Of a stretch of DNA of 16,283 nucleotides, positions 1 through 7,682 are shown one piece after another. The position numbers and the translations under genes are program-made. The stretch comes from Bacillota bacterium. Its GTDB lineage: Bacteria; Bacillota; Desulfitobacteriia; Desulfitobacteriales; JAJXUE01. Positions within the stretch are counted from its first letter, which is position 1. Each line of letters begins with the position of its first letter. The notes below the pieces were generated by a model. The model made no database searches, was not told the origin of the DNA, and worked only from the letters and a program-made list of their open reading frames with translations. Where the stretch lies: NCBI GenBank assembly GCA_021786555.1, contig JAJYNB010000336.1, forward strand, positions 1 to 16,283, given 5' to 3'.

Positions 1-146
1 CCTATCCCGCCGTAAACCACCAGGTTGTCCGGCGCTTCGGCCACCTCAGGATCCAGGTTATTCCGGATCATCCGGTAAGCCCCTTCAATCTGCCAGTTCT
101 TGCACGTAAGCTCTGACCCCCGGGGGGCCCTAATTATCTTGTTCAA
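1..146 (-). CDS. hutU: Urocanate hydratase, N-terminal part (runs off the left edge)
   Basis: Urocanate hydratase adds water to urocanate to give 4-imidazolone-5-propionate, the second step of histidine breakdown. Reading the minus strand from 146 gives 48 codons plus two bases with no stop. The peptide contains IRAPRGSELTCKNWQIEGA, then RMIRNNLDPEVAEAPDNL and VVYGGIG, which is the conserved N-terminus of the HutU family; the glycine-rich end leads into the NAD-binding region that lies outside the window. The start is TTG at 146-144, eight bases after a perfect AGGAGG (complement at 155-160). It is the last visible gene downstream of the corrinoid protein and MtrH-like genes. Identity is firm for so short a fragment. 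A thiourocanate-type hydratase of the same family cannot be excluded from the N-terminus alone. Confidence 0.9.
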   Translation of the reverse strand, partial: MNKIIRAPRGSELTCKNWQIEGAYRMIRNNLDPEVAEAPDNLVVYGGI

Positions 147-227
147 AATTCTTGCCTCCTACAATTGGACTATTAAATTATACGTTTGGCAAATGTAAGG
201 GAGCAGGCGCTTATGTGCAAGATATTA

Positions 228-252
228 GACCCCCACCATTCTCACAGGGGTC
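228..252 (-). other. Intercistronic hairpin between the methyltransferase gene and hutU
   Basis: GACCCC (252-247) can pair with GGGGTC (233-228) across a 13-base loop, just after the stop of the methyltransferase gene. No T-run follows, so it is not a classical terminator. It may be an RNA-stabilising or attenuating hairpin that lets some transcription continue into hutU. Apart from the hutU ribosome binding site, nothing else is evident in 147-264. Confidence 0.35.
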
Positions 253-264
253 ACTAGCTGCAGA

Positions 265-1071
265 TTACTTATCCTGCTGGTACAATCCCTGCCTATGGGC
301 AGTAAGATAATTCATGCAAAAGGAATCCTTCCCTAAAAGAGCCCGTGCCCCATGCACGAACCCCATCATGGTCCTGTCCAAGGGGTCAAGGATATAAGCA
401 TCCATCCCCATGGTCATGGTCTCAACCATAAACAGCTGATTTAATACCTTACGGTTGGGCAGCCCGTAGGACACGTTGCTCAGGCCGCAGACCTTATGTA
501 CATTGGGATAATCCCGGCTGATTAAGCCCACAGTTTCCAGCACCTCCACGCCCGCCTGGTCCCCGGTGCTGACTGGTTTTACCAGCGGGTCAAAGTAGAT
601 GTCATCCTCAGGAATACCCGCTGCAGTCAAATCGTGGTGCAGTTTTCTAACTACCCGCAACCTGTCCCCGGCAGTTTCGGGCATGCCCATATCATCCATG
701 CACAGAGCAACAATCTTGGACTTGTACTGCTGTGCCAATGGTTGGATTTGGGCGTAGCGCTCTGCTTCGCCAGTAATGGAATTAATCATGGGCTGTCCGT
801 ACTTGGCCAAAGAGAGCCCCCTCTCAATGGCCTTGGGGTTAGGACTGTCAATGCAGAGGGGAAGTTTGCTCACCTCTTGCACGGTATTAACCAGCCACTC
901 CATGGTTTCTATTTCGTTAAATACCTGGGTGCCGCAGTTGACATCCAGATAATTAGCGCCGGCTTGTTCCTGCTCCACGGCTATCTTTTGAACATAGGCG
1001 GCGTCTTTGCTTTCCACCGCAGCCTGAATGGCTTGGCGGCTGGTGTTAATCAGTTCCCCGATTATCAGCAC
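265..1071 (-). CDS. Methyltetrahydrofolate:corrinoid methyltransferase (MtgA/MtrH-like, pterin-binding family)
   Basis: Predicted to move a methyl group between the corrinoid protein and tetrahydrofolate, linking demethylation of the amine substrate to one-carbon metabolism in the cytoplasm. The protein (about 268 residues) is a single pterin-binding TIM barrel of the DHPS/MetH/AcsE class. It opens with LIIGELINTSR and has LDVNCGT, LCIDSPNPKAI, MINSITGE, FDPLVKPVSTG and GLSNVSYGLPNR, the usual strand-end motifs. The length fits MtgA-like proteins (about 265-275). An ATG at 1077 lies only two bases after GGAGG (complement at 1080-1084). The GTG at 1071 has an eight-base spacing and starts the protein at the usual position, so it is preferred. 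The gene follows the corrinoid gene by about 36 bases. The family is certain; tetrahydrofolate as acceptor is inferred from bacterial relatives. Confidence 0.9.
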   Translation of the reverse strand: MLIIGELINTSRQAIQAAVESKDAAYVQKIAVEQEQAGANYLDVNCGTQVFNEIETMEWLVNTVQEVSKLPLCIDSPNPKAIERGLSLAKYGQPMINSITGEAERYAQIQPLAQQYKSKIVALCMDDMGMPETAGDRLRVVRKLHHDLTAAGIPEDDIYFDPLVKPVSTGDQAGVEVLETVGLISRDYPNVHKVCGLSNVSYGLPNRKVLNQLFMVETMTMGMDAYILDPLDRTMMGFVHGARALLGKDSFCMNYLTAHRQGLYQQDK

Positions 1072-1107
1072 TGTCATATCCTCCCCTTAGACTCTGTAAA
1101 CTTATGC

Positions 1108-1740
1108 TTACTGCGCCAAGGTCTTGCACAGGTCGGTTGCGGTTGCGGCATCGCTGGCGAAGCCGTCAGCTCCAATTTGCTCAGCAAAGCTTCGGTTTAC
1201 CGGAGCGCCGCCCACGATAACCTTCACCTTGTCACGCAGGCCTGCCTCCTTAAGGGCATCAACAGTATCCTTCATTTTCAGCATGGTTGTGGTTAGAAGA
1301 GCTGACATGCCCACCACATGAGGATTGTGTTCCTGTACCGCCTTAACGAAATCGGCAGGGGCCTGGTCCACACCCAGGTCAACTACTTGGAAACCGGCAC
1401 TTTCCAGCATCATAACCACCAGTTTCTTGCCGATATCATGTAAATCCCCCTTCACTGTGCCGATTACCACTTTACCGGCGGAAGGCATGTTGGTATCGGC
1501 GATAAGGGGTTTTACCAGCTCTATCCCTGTACTCATGGCCCGCGCCGACATCATCACCTCCGGCACGAACATATCTCCGGCTTTAAAGCGGACCCCAACC
1601 ACGTTCATTCCGGCCATAAGACCTTGGTTGATTATTGCAATAGGATCCACCTGCTCGTCGATCATTGTTTGGGTCATCTTTTTAACCGTCTCAAAATCGC
1701 CTGCAATCACTGCTTCAGCCATGTTACCAAAACTGTTCAT
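1108..1740 (-). CDS. Corrinoid (B12-binding) methyl-carrier protein, MttC/MtgC type
   Basis: A cobalamin-binding shuttle protein that takes a methyl group from an MttB-type methyltransferase and hands it to the MtrH-like enzyme encoded next. The 210 residues comprise an N-terminal four-helix cap (about 1-90) and a Rossmann-like B12 domain (about 90-210). The signature GDLHDIGK at about 98-105 supplies the DxHxxG motif, with His101 as the expected lower axial cobalt ligand. The later VVGMSALLTTTM and VIVGGAPVN segments match the SxL and GG elements that hold the cobalamin tail. The ATG at 1740 follows AGGAGG with eight bases between. It is the only corrinoid protein in the window, so it probably serves all three MttB paralogues. 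No reductive activase (RamA-like) gene is present here. Substrate class cannot be told from this protein alone. Confidence 0.93.
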   Translation of the reverse strand: MNSFGNMAEAVIAGDFETVKKMTQTMIDEQVDPIAIINQGLMAGMNVVGVRFKAGDMFVPEVMMSARAMSTGIELVKPLIADTNMPSAGKVVIGTVKGDLHDIGKKLVVMMLESAGFQVVDLGVDQAPADFVKAVQEHNPHVVGMSALLTTTMLKMKDTVDALKEAGLRDKVKVIVGGAPVNRSFAEQIGADGFASDAATATDLCKTLAQ

Positions 1741-1778
1741 TCTTAATTCCTCCTGTGTTGATAATGAATTTCTTTACT

Positions 1779-1827
1779 CTACTTCCAGCCTGAAAGCAAC
1801 AGTGTGAGTTGGATTGCCATACCTCCT
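1779..1827 (-). other. Orphan Shine-Dalgarno with 13-codon micro-ORF in the hutH-corrinoid gap
   Basis: A perfect AGGAGG (complement at 1822-1827) lies inside the 140-base gap between hutH and the corrinoid gene but precedes no annotated gene. An ATG at 1820 only one base after it opens MAIQLTLLLSGWK, stopped by TAG at 1781-1779. The spacing is too short for normal initiation. It may be a leader peptide, a decoy or chance. Confidence 0.25.
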
Positions 1828-1838
1828 GAAAAATATTA

Positions 1839-1855
1839 TTGCGAGAATTGTGCCA
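1839..1855 (-). promoter_or_regulatory. Possible sigma-54 promoter for the corrinoid protein gene
   Basis: The minus strand reads TGGCAC-AATTC-TCGCAA, with GG at 1854-1853 and GC at 1842-1841 exactly ten bases apart, as sigma-54 requires. It differs from the TGGCAC-N5-TTGCA consensus by one base (TCGCA). It lies just after the hutH stop codon, about 100 bases before the corrinoid gene start, so it could drive corrinoid-methyltransferase-hutU separately. Confidence 0.5.
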
Positions 1856-1880
1856 GAGGGGATTTTTGTACCCTTCTTTG

Positions 1881-3431
1881 TTAGGTCATTTCCCTCAGCG
1901 CCGTGTCCACCAGCAGATTCTCCCGAATGATTTGCATTGCCTTTTCAATGTCCAGATAAACTACCCGGTCTTCTTTCAATTTGGGAATCCTCTTTCTTGC
2001 CGCCTGGTAAACGGCCTTACATCCCTTCCCAGGCGTGCCTCCCCGTAAGTCGATCCCTTGTAAGGAGCAAAGCAACTCAATGGCCAGCACATATTGCACA
2101 TTTTCCAAAATGCTGCGAGCCTTGCGGGCAGCCGTGGTGCCCATACTGACATGGTCTTCCTGGTTGGCGGAGGTTGGAATCGAGTCTACACTTGCCGGAT
2201 GAGCAAGCACTTTGTTCTCGGAAACCAGGGAAGCCGCTGTGTACTGGGCAATCATATAACCGGAGTTAAGACCGCCTTTTTCGGTTAAGAAGGCCGGTAA
2301 CCCGCTTAAATTCGGATTAACTAACCGTTCAATCCGCCGCTCCGCAATATTTGCCAGTTCGGACAAGGCAATGCCGAGAAAATCCATCGCCAAGGCTACC
2401 GGTTGCCCGTGAAAATTACCCCCGGAAATCACTTCTCCTGCATCAGGGAAAAGCAGCGGATTATCGGTCACGGAGTTGATTTCTACTTGCAGCACGCCTT
2501 TGACATACCCCACAGCATCCCTGGACGCCCCATGCACCTGAGGCATACAGCGCAAAGAGTACCCGTCCTGCACCCGGCCATGATTGGCCTGTTCCAGGAT
2601 CTTACTGCCGGCCAGCATCTCACGAAGGGCAGCAGCACTTGATATCTGTCCTTTATGTGGTCTAACGGCTTGGATTTTCGGATCAAAGGCGGCTGGAATC
2701 CCATCCAGCGCCTCTACGGAAAGTGCCCCCACGATGTCAGCAGTTAAAACAAGGCATTCCGCATCATAGCAAACCAAAGAACCAATTGCGGTCATCACCT
2801 GAGTACCATTGATTAAGGCCAGTCCTTCTTTGGCCTGCAGCTGGACGATGGTGATTCCCGCCTTGTCCATGGCCGCTTTGCCCGGCATGCGGACATCACG
2901 ATAAAACGCTTCGCCCATACCGATCATCACCAAAACCATATGGGACAACGGAGCCAAATCACCGCTCGAACCAACGGAACCCTTTTCCGGAATCACAGGG
3001 TGAACGCCCCGGTTCAGCATATCCAGCAATATTTGCACGACTTGCGGGCGGATACCGGAATGTCCTTTCGCTAAAGCATTGGCCCGCAGCAGCATAATGG
3101 CTCGCACAACTTCGACGGGAAACGGATTGCCCACAGCCGTAGCATGGCTCATGATCAGATTCTTTTGCAGCTGTTCAGTCTGATCGTCGCTAATCACCAC
3201 ATTGCTGAATTTGCCAAAACCCGTTGTAATACCGTATACGACCTTTTTATTATCCACCAGGGATCTTACCATTTGGTAAGACCGCTCCATACAGGTGATA
3301 CCTTCGGCGCTGAGACGCCCTTCGGCATTGTGACGGGCAACTGCAACGACATCCTCCAGGGTTAAACTGTTACCGTCAAGGCAGACGATCTTTTTTGCCA
3401 CCTCAATTCGTGTTTCACATGCTTGTTCCAT
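1881..3431 (-). CDS. hutH: Histidine ammonia-lyase (MIO family) with an unusual SSG cofactor triad
   Basis: Removes ammonia from L-histidine to give urocanate. The 516-residue protein has the full HAL active site at a constant offset from the Pseudomonas enzyme: Tyr66, His96, Asn208, Gln288, Tyr291, Arg294, Phe340 and Glu425 correspond to Tyr53, His83, Asn195, Gln277, Tyr280, Arg283, Phe329 and Glu414. The C-terminal half contains VDSIPTSANQEDHVSMG, typical of HutH. The self-cyclising triad is Ser155-Ser156-Gly157, in GSVGSSGDLAPLSH, where HutH normally has Ala-Ser-Gly; the central Ser and the Gly are kept. An upstream ATG at 3470 lacks a ribosome site. The ATG at 3431 follows GGAGG (complement at 3439-3443) by seven bases and gives the normal length. 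The gene follows mttB2 by 57 bases. A lyase acting on a methylated histidine (ergothionase-like) is the main alternative. Confidence 0.93.
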   Translation of the reverse strand: MEQACETRIEVAKKIVCLDGNSLTLEDVVAVARHNAEGRLSAEGITCMERSYQMVRSLVDNKKVVYGITTGFGKFSNVVISDDQTEQLQKNLIMSHATAVGNPFPVEVVRAIMLLRANALAKGHSGIRPQVVQILLDMLNRGVHPVIPEKGSVGSSGDLAPLSHMVLVMIGMGEAFYRDVRMPGKAAMDKAGITIVQLQAKEGLALINGTQVMTAIGSLVCYDAECLVLTADIVGALSVEALDGIPAAFDPKIQAVRPHKGQISSAAALREMLAGSKILEQANHGRVQDGYSLRCMPQVHGASRDAVGYVKGVLQVEINSVTDNPLLFPDAGEVISGGNFHGQPVALAMDFLGIALSELANIAERRIERLVNPNLSGLPAFLTEKGGLNSGYMIAQYTAASLVSENKVLAHPASVDSIPTSANQEDHVSMGTTAARKARSILENVQYVLAIELLCSLQGIDLRGGTPGKGCKAVYQAARKRIPKLKEDRVVYLDIEKAMQIIRENLLVDTALREMT

Positions 3432-3488
3432 CATTAATCCTCCAACTAAGACAAGTGCAGCGTGCGTCATGAATATGGGTTATTCCGC

Positions 3489-4937
3489 CTATCCAAGCCT
3501 GGCACTGGCCGCCTTCAAGATCCGCTCGATCTGTTCTTTAACCTCTGCCGGGACAGGTTCCGGATGATGATGCTCCATCAGGTACTTCAGTTTTTCCCTG
3601 GCCCGTTCTGCCATCGTTTGGCTGCCGTTCAAGGTCCAATTTTCATAGTTGTTAAAGTCGGACAAATCCGGCTGCCAGTTCTCCCGGAAATACTGGGCGG
3701 TATGCTCATCGCCCAGAAAATTGCCGCCAGGGCCTACGCGTTGGATAGCTTCCACTGCAAGGTGAGCGGGATCTGTATCAATCCCTCGCTGGATGCGGCG
3801 GGCCCGCCCAATGGCTTCATTAGAAATAAGCAAGAGTTCCAGGGAACCGGTTAGACCGAACTCCATATAGAAAACATCATGCATGATGTTGCACCCCTGC
3901 AAAGCGCCCATTAAGGTAAACATTGTGGATTCCATCACAGCCTGCTCATCGCACACCTTGGCATTACAGCAGCCGGCGTATCCCCAACATGGCAAATTGT
4001 AAAAATGAGCCAGGTCGACTAAACCGCCTTGGAACAAGATAGCCTCAGGCGTGCCATAAACCGCCTGCATGGTGCGCATATCCATTGGTGAATTGCCATA
4101 GCCGTAAATAAATGGAGCGCCTGGGCGTTTCAGCTGGTGGATGACCAGGCCGCTTAAGGCCTCCGCATTGGCTTGCACCAAGGCGCCGCCTACCGTGGTG
4201 GGAACTGATGCCCCGGCCATTCCGCCACAGGCAAAATTGGTCGGCATACCGTATTCGGCAGCCACCAGTAACTTGTCGATCGATTCGGCTGGATGCTGCA
4301 GGGGTGAGGTCGGTTCGGTATAAGACATCAACAGCGGCTTTTGCCGCAGTCGTTCCTTACCCCCCACTGCCACGGCCGCCATCTCAATAATGTCGCGCAG
4401 AGTATCGCCGTCCTCAGAAATGACTACCTGTGGTTTGGTGGTGTTTTGAATCATAATGGCGTACTGTTCCCGGTTGATCATTCGCTTCTCCACATCGGAC
4501 AGCAGACCCATAGACATCACGAAATCAATGTTGGGCAGCGCATCACAGACCCGGGTGGCTGCAGCCACGTCCTCGGTACGCCAGCTCCGGCGCTCCCCGC
4601 TGAACGGATCAAGGAAGTTTAAGGTATCGGATCCTGTGCCAAAGTAGGTGTTTGAACCTTCAAGGTACATTGCCGGTCTACCCATACGATCATACATAGT
4701 CACCCGGGACGGAGCTGTCCTGAGTGCTTGCTCCAGTAACCAAGCCGGGAAATACACGTGGTTCTCCCCTTCGACATAAGCCCCAGCTTGACGCAGCAGC
4801 TCCACTGCTTCCAGGTGGTGAATCACCATACCGGTCTCCTCAAGAATCCGGGAACTGGCGGCATGGATGTGCTGAGCCTGGACTTCAGTTAAGGTGCGGA
4901 AAAACAAGCCGTTGCCATGATTGCTTCCCACTGCCAT
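3489..4937 (-). CDS. MttB-superfamily amine:corrinoid methyltransferase without pyrrolysine (mttB2)
   Basis: Predicted to take a methyl group from an N-methylated (probably quaternary) amine and put it on the corrinoid protein. The 482-residue protein covers the whole superfamily barrel. Recognisable stretches include HAASSRILEETGM near the N-terminus, TYFGTGSDTLNFLD, LRQKPLLMSYTEPTSPL, NAEALSGLVIHQLK, MDMRTMQAVYGTPEA and GPGGNFLGDEHT. It is an obvious paralogue of the gene upstream. The region equivalent to the pyrrolysine site of methanogen MttB reads YAGCCNAKVCDEQA, with no in-frame amber codon, so it is of the MtgB-like non-pyrrolysine class. An earlier ATG at 5003 would overlap mttB1. 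The ATG at 4937 lies eight bases after GGGGGAG and leaves a 23-base gap. The stop codon is TAG. The true substrate is unknown. Confidence 0.92.
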   Translation of the reverse strand: MAVGSNHGNGLFFRTLTEVQAQHIHAASSRILEETGMVIHHLEAVELLRQAGAYVEGENHVYFPAWLLEQALRTAPSRVTMYDRMGRPAMYLEGSNTYFGTGSDTLNFLDPFSGERRSWRTEDVAAATRVCDALPNIDFVMSMGLLSDVEKRMINREQYAIMIQNTTKPQVVISEDGDTLRDIIEMAAVAVGGKERLRQKPLLMSYTEPTSPLQHPAESIDKLLVAAEYGMPTNFACGGMAGASVPTTVGGALVQANAEALSGLVIHQLKRPGAPFIYGYGNSPMDMRTMQAVYGTPEAILFQGGLVDLAHFYNLPCWGYAGCCNAKVCDEQAVMESTMFTLMGALQGCNIMHDVFYMEFGLTGSLELLLISNEAIGRARRIQRGIDTDPAHLAVEAIQRVGPGGNFLGDEHTAQYFRENWQPDLSDFNNYENWTLNGSQTMAERAREKLKYLMEHHHPEPVPAEVKEQIERILKAASARLG

Positions 4938-4960
4938 ACTTTCTTCTCCCCCCTGTGCCT

Positions 4961-6412
4961 CTAACGCTCGATCTCGGCGATAATTTCTTTCATGCCGGCA
5001 CAAACGCTATCCGGCAGGGCCTCCGGTTGATGTGCAGCCAGAATTTCCTTGGTCCACTCGGCCGCTTTTTGTTCCATTGTCTTGCTGCCCTGCTCCTCCC
5101 ACTTGTCCCAGAATGACCGGTTCGAAAGTTTTGGCGTCCAAATCTCCTGCCGGAAGTTTTCAAAGGTATGGGTATGGGTGACAAAGTTACCGCCAACCCC
5201 TACTTCTTTAATCACGTCAACTGCCATGGTGGCGTGGTCAATTCTGGTACCGGCCCCCATATAACGGGCAGCATCCATGAATTCATTGCACATGGTCAGG
5301 AAGGTTAAGGAACCGGTCTTGCCGCCTTCCAGGTAGCCAATATCATGAACCAGATTAGCGCCCATCAACTGTGCCATTAAGATGCTGATCGAAGCTTCCA
5401 TGCCGGCCTGGGCATCTGGCACCGGGGCATTAACACACCCGGCCTCCGTAAAGTTAGGAATGCCATAGTATTGGGAGAGCTGTGTCATTACCGCATAGTT
5501 CATGCTGGTTTCCGGCGCCCCGTACAGAGTGGTCGTGGTCCGCATATCCATCGGTGTCGCTCCACCCCCGATGATGATCGGAGCCCCTTTTTGTTTCAAC
5601 TGGGCCATCACGACACCAGCCAGTGCTTCCGCATTCATCAGGACAATCGTACCGGCTTTGGTAACCGGGGTCGTGGCTCCGGAAAGAATGCCAGGAGTAT
5701 AGACCACCGGTACCCCGTATTCAAAACAGGCGAACATCTTGCCAATTCCGTCTACGGTGTGGACGAGCGGGGAAATCGGTTCAGAATACAGAATAAGAAA
5801 CGGATTTTGCCGCAGTTTCTCCCGGCCGCCCACTACCAGGCTGGCCATCTCCAACTGAGCGCGCATATTCCGTTCGTCGTGCGCCGTCACAATCATCGGC
5901 TTAACTGTATTGGTAACCATCCCTTCAAACTGGTGCAAATCGCTGGCTGCAGCCATTTGCTCTGAAGCGATGGCATAACTCATCACAAAGTCATAATTAG
6001 GCAAATAGTCCATCACTCTTGCCGCCAGTTCAACATCCTGTTTGGTCGATCGGCGTCGTTCTCCTGTCTCAAAATCCACTGTAAACGGCAAATCGGATCC
6101 CGTACCGAAATATGTCCGGTTTTTTTCCAGGGGCATTACCCGCTCCCCTTTACGGTTCGCCACCACGATTTTGCGCGGAGCCAGCCGGATACATTCTTCT
6201 ACCAGCCAGCTGGGAATCCTTACTATATTCTCATCCTTAACAATACACCCGGCATCTCTTAACAGCTGCAGGGCATCGGCATGGTCAACCCGAATGCCCG
6301 TATTTTCCAGCACTTCAAGCGTTGCCAGATGGATTTCTTCCAGTTGTCCCTCGCCAACCCAGCGTAAAAACGGACTCACTTGCATCGCATAATTAGAACG
6401 AATGCGGCTCAT
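4961..6412 (-). CDS. MttB-superfamily amine:corrinoid methyltransferase without pyrrolysine (mttB1)
   Basis: First gene of the mttB1-mttB2-hutH group and predicted to demethylate an N-methylated amine onto the corrinoid protein. At 483 residues it is close to the usual 460-500 of the family. It has ATLEVLENTGI near the N-terminus, TYFGTGSDLPF at 100-110, LRQNPFLILYSEPISPL at about 200-216, MNAEALAGVVMAQLK at about 259-273, MDMRTTTTLYGAPE at 288-301 and VGVGGNFVTHTHT near the C-terminus. At 322-337, where pyrrolysine-type MttB has its special residue, it reads TEAGCVNAPVPDAQAG with no amber codon. The ATG at 6412 follows AGGAGG by ten bases. A sigma-54 promoter lies about 52 bases upstream of the start, and a terminator upstream of that isolates the unit. 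The stop is TAG. Glycine betaine, proline betaine, carnitine or hercynine are all possible substrates; context favours a histidine betaine. Confidence 0.93.
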   Translation of the reverse strand: MSRIRSNYAMQVSPFLRWVGEGQLEEIHLATLEVLENTGIRVDHADALQLLRDAGCIVKDENIVRIPSWLVEECIRLAPRKIVVANRKGERVMPLEKNRTYFGTGSDLPFTVDFETGERRRSTKQDVELAARVMDYLPNYDFVMSYAIASEQMAAASDLHQFEGMVTNTVKPMIVTAHDERNMRAQLEMASLVVGGREKLRQNPFLILYSEPISPLVHTVDGIGKMFACFEYGVPVVYTPGILSGATTPVTKAGTIVLMNAEALAGVVMAQLKQKGAPIIIGGGATPMDMRTTTTLYGAPETSMNYAVMTQLSQYYGIPNFTEAGCVNAPVPDAQAGMEASISILMAQLMGANLVHDIGYLEGGKTGSLTFLTMCNEFMDAARYMGAGTRIDHATMAVDVIKEVGVGGNFVTHTHTFENFRQEIWTPKLSNRSFWDKWEEQGSKTMEQKAAEWTKEILAAHQPEALPDSVCAGMKEIIAEIER

Positions 6413-6463
6413 CTACTTTGTGCCTCCTCTTTTCGCATCAAAATATTCTATTAACTTCCCTTT

Positions 6464-6479
6464 TGCAAAATTCATGCCA
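6464..6479 (-). promoter_or_regulatory. Sigma-54 promoter of the mttB1-mttB2-hutH unit
   Basis: The minus strand reads TGGCAT-GAATT-TTGCA, with GG (6478-6477) and GC (6466-6465) separated by exactly ten bases. This is essentially the -24/-12 consensus. Transcription would start near 6453, leaving a leader of about 40 bases with the AGGAGG site. Confidence 0.85.
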
Positions 6480-6543
6480 TAATCCACGGTAGTCCAAACA
6501 GCGAATTCTGGAACATCCGTCTTGATCTACCGCCAAAAATATA

Positions 6544-6583
6544 TGCGGCAAAGCCCGATTTTCCCGCCGCAAAAAAAATTGGC
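6544..6583 (-). promoter_or_regulatory. Candidate activator-binding (enhancer) site upstream of mttB1
   Basis: GCCAATTTTTTTTGC on the minus strand (6583-6569) matches the motif repeated upstream of the transporter promoter. Its centre is about 110 bases before the -12 element, a normal enhancer distance. A second dyad, TGCGGC (6544-6549) and GCCGCA (6566-6571), lies beside it. Much of the motif is also the T-tract of the terminator, so it may be coincidental. Confidence 0.4.
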
Positions 6584-6614
6584 ATGCAAACATCTTTACC
6601 TGTTCGCATGCCAA
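6571..6614 (-). terminator. Rho-independent terminator after the ABC transporter operon
   Basis: On the minus strand TTGGCATGCGAAC (6614-6602) pairs with GTTTGCATGCCAA (6591-6579) in a 13-base-pair stem with one G-U pair and a ten-base loop. Eight T residues follow at once (6578-6571). It sits just after the stop of the binding-protein gene and ends the transporter operon ahead of the mttB1 promoter. Confidence 0.93.
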
Positions 6615-6641
6615 GAACCGATCCCTGGGTATAAAGGAAAC

Positions 6642-7586
6642 TTACTTCAGCAAACCTTTGCTCTTTAAGAAAGTCTTTGATACATCTTCGACACCCTTTT
6701 TGTCAACATCGACTTGTTTATTAAGGTCGGTAATTGTGTCGGTATCGAGGACAGCACTAAGCTTGTTCACATCGTTAGCCAAGTCCGGGTAAGCATCCAG
6801 GGTCTGCTTCCTGAACACCGGGCTGGCATTGTAAACGGCAAATGCGTTCTTGTCATCTTTCAGGAGAACAAGCTTATCGGTAACAATCCGTGGTTCAGTG
6901 GTAAAGACCAGTGCCAGATCACCTTTTTTATTCGCCAGGGCATCATAATTTAAGCCCATGGCAACCTCAACTACATCATCCTTAGGTATCTTAGTGTTAT
7001 AGGCTGTTTCGAAACGAGGCAGACCATCCTCACGCTCATCCCACTCCGTGAAACTCACAAACTTCAAGTGCGTACCACTCTTAATTAGATTAGTCCAGTC
7101 CGATATAGTTTTAAGATTGTATTTTTGGGCTACGTCCGGCCGTACAACAACACCATAGGTATCATTTAAGGGGGCATAGGGCAACCACACCAGGCCGTTC
7201 TTGGCATCCCAATCTTTCACCAGATCATAGGCTTGTTTAGCGTCGAACACCGGGTCATGTTTCATGAAATCCGTAACACACGTATTCGTATACTCCCAAT
7301 ACACATCAATTTGCCCGGAGGTAAGCGCCGGTCTAATCACAGCTGCTTCACCCAAACCGGTTTTATTCTCCACCGGATAGCCTAAGCCCTGCAAATAATC
7401 ATAAAGCAAGGTCCCAAGCAACAGCTGTTCCGTAAATGTCTTGGACCCGATCTTAATCGTCGGTCCCTTTTTCGCCCCCCCAGCGGCTGTGCTGGCCGAG
7501 TTGCTCGTGCCGCAGCCAGCTACACTTACTACCAACAGAGTAAGTGACAGGGCGGCAATCAGTCCTTTTGTTAAAATCTTCTTCAC
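6642..7586 (-). CDS. Quaternary-amine ABC importer, substrate-binding lipoprotein (OpuCC/OsmF type)
   Basis: Membrane-anchored receptor that binds the substrate outside the cell and delivers it to the two permeases. The 314-residue precursor has a Lys-rich start, a hydrophobic stretch (about 8-22) and a lipobox VAGC with Cys25 as the lipidated residue, followed by a flexible Ser/Ala/Gly linker. The mature part is an OpuAC-type domain with the family opening KIGSKTFTEQ (45-54), YWEYTNT (96-102), a segment common to choline/betaine binders, and PLNDTYGVVVRP (139-150). The start is GTG at 7586, eight bases after AGGAG. It is last in its operon, 96 bases after the second permease, and is followed by a strong terminator. 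The family covers glycine betaine, choline, carnitine and related compounds, and ergothioneine importers are relatives. The ligand cannot be read from sequence alone. Confidence 0.92.
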   Translation of the reverse strand: MKKILTKGLIAALSLTLLVVSVAGCGTSNSASTAAGGAKKGPTIKIGSKTFTEQLLLGTLLYDYLQGLGYPVENKTGLGEAAVIRPALTSGQIDVYWEYTNTCVTDFMKHDPVFDAKQAYDLVKDWDAKNGLVWLPYAPLNDTYGVVVRPDVAQKYNLKTISDWTNLIKSGTHLKFVSFTEWDEREDGLPRFETAYNTKIPKDDVVEVAMGLNYDALANKKGDLALVFTTEPRIVTDKLVLLKDDKNAFAVYNASPVFRKQTLDAYPDLANDVNKLSAVLDTDTITDLNKQVDVDKKGVEDVSKTFLKSKGLLK

Positions 7587-7682
7587 TCCAACAACTCCTC
7601 CCTAAAATTAATAGGTTATTCGGATTTCGCATCTGCGTCTTATCGCACTGTCCCCTCCTTTGCGCCAGGTACAGGACTCATC

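Noticed and set aside
177..182. TATAAT on the minus strand upstream of hutU
   Set aside because: No acceptable -35 hexamer lies 15-19 bases upstream, so a vegetative promoter is not supported.
634..1296. Plus-strand open frame of 220 codons
   Set aside because: It lies across the convincing methyltransferase and corrinoid genes on the other strand and has no recognisable domain. The same holds for the other plus-strand frames in this window.
3432..3470. Upstream ATG start for hutH
   Set aside because: No ribosome site precedes it and it adds 13 non-homologous residues. The ATG at 3431 has a well-spaced GGAGG.
4938..5003. Upstream ATG start for mttB2
   Set aside because: It would overlap mttB1 by 43 bases without a ribosome site. 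The ATG at 4937 has GGGGGAG at good spacing.
7587..7682. Ribosome-site-like AAAGGAGG followed by GTG in the gap before the binding protein
   Set aside because: The frame stops after two codons (GTG CGA TAA), so no peptide is credible.
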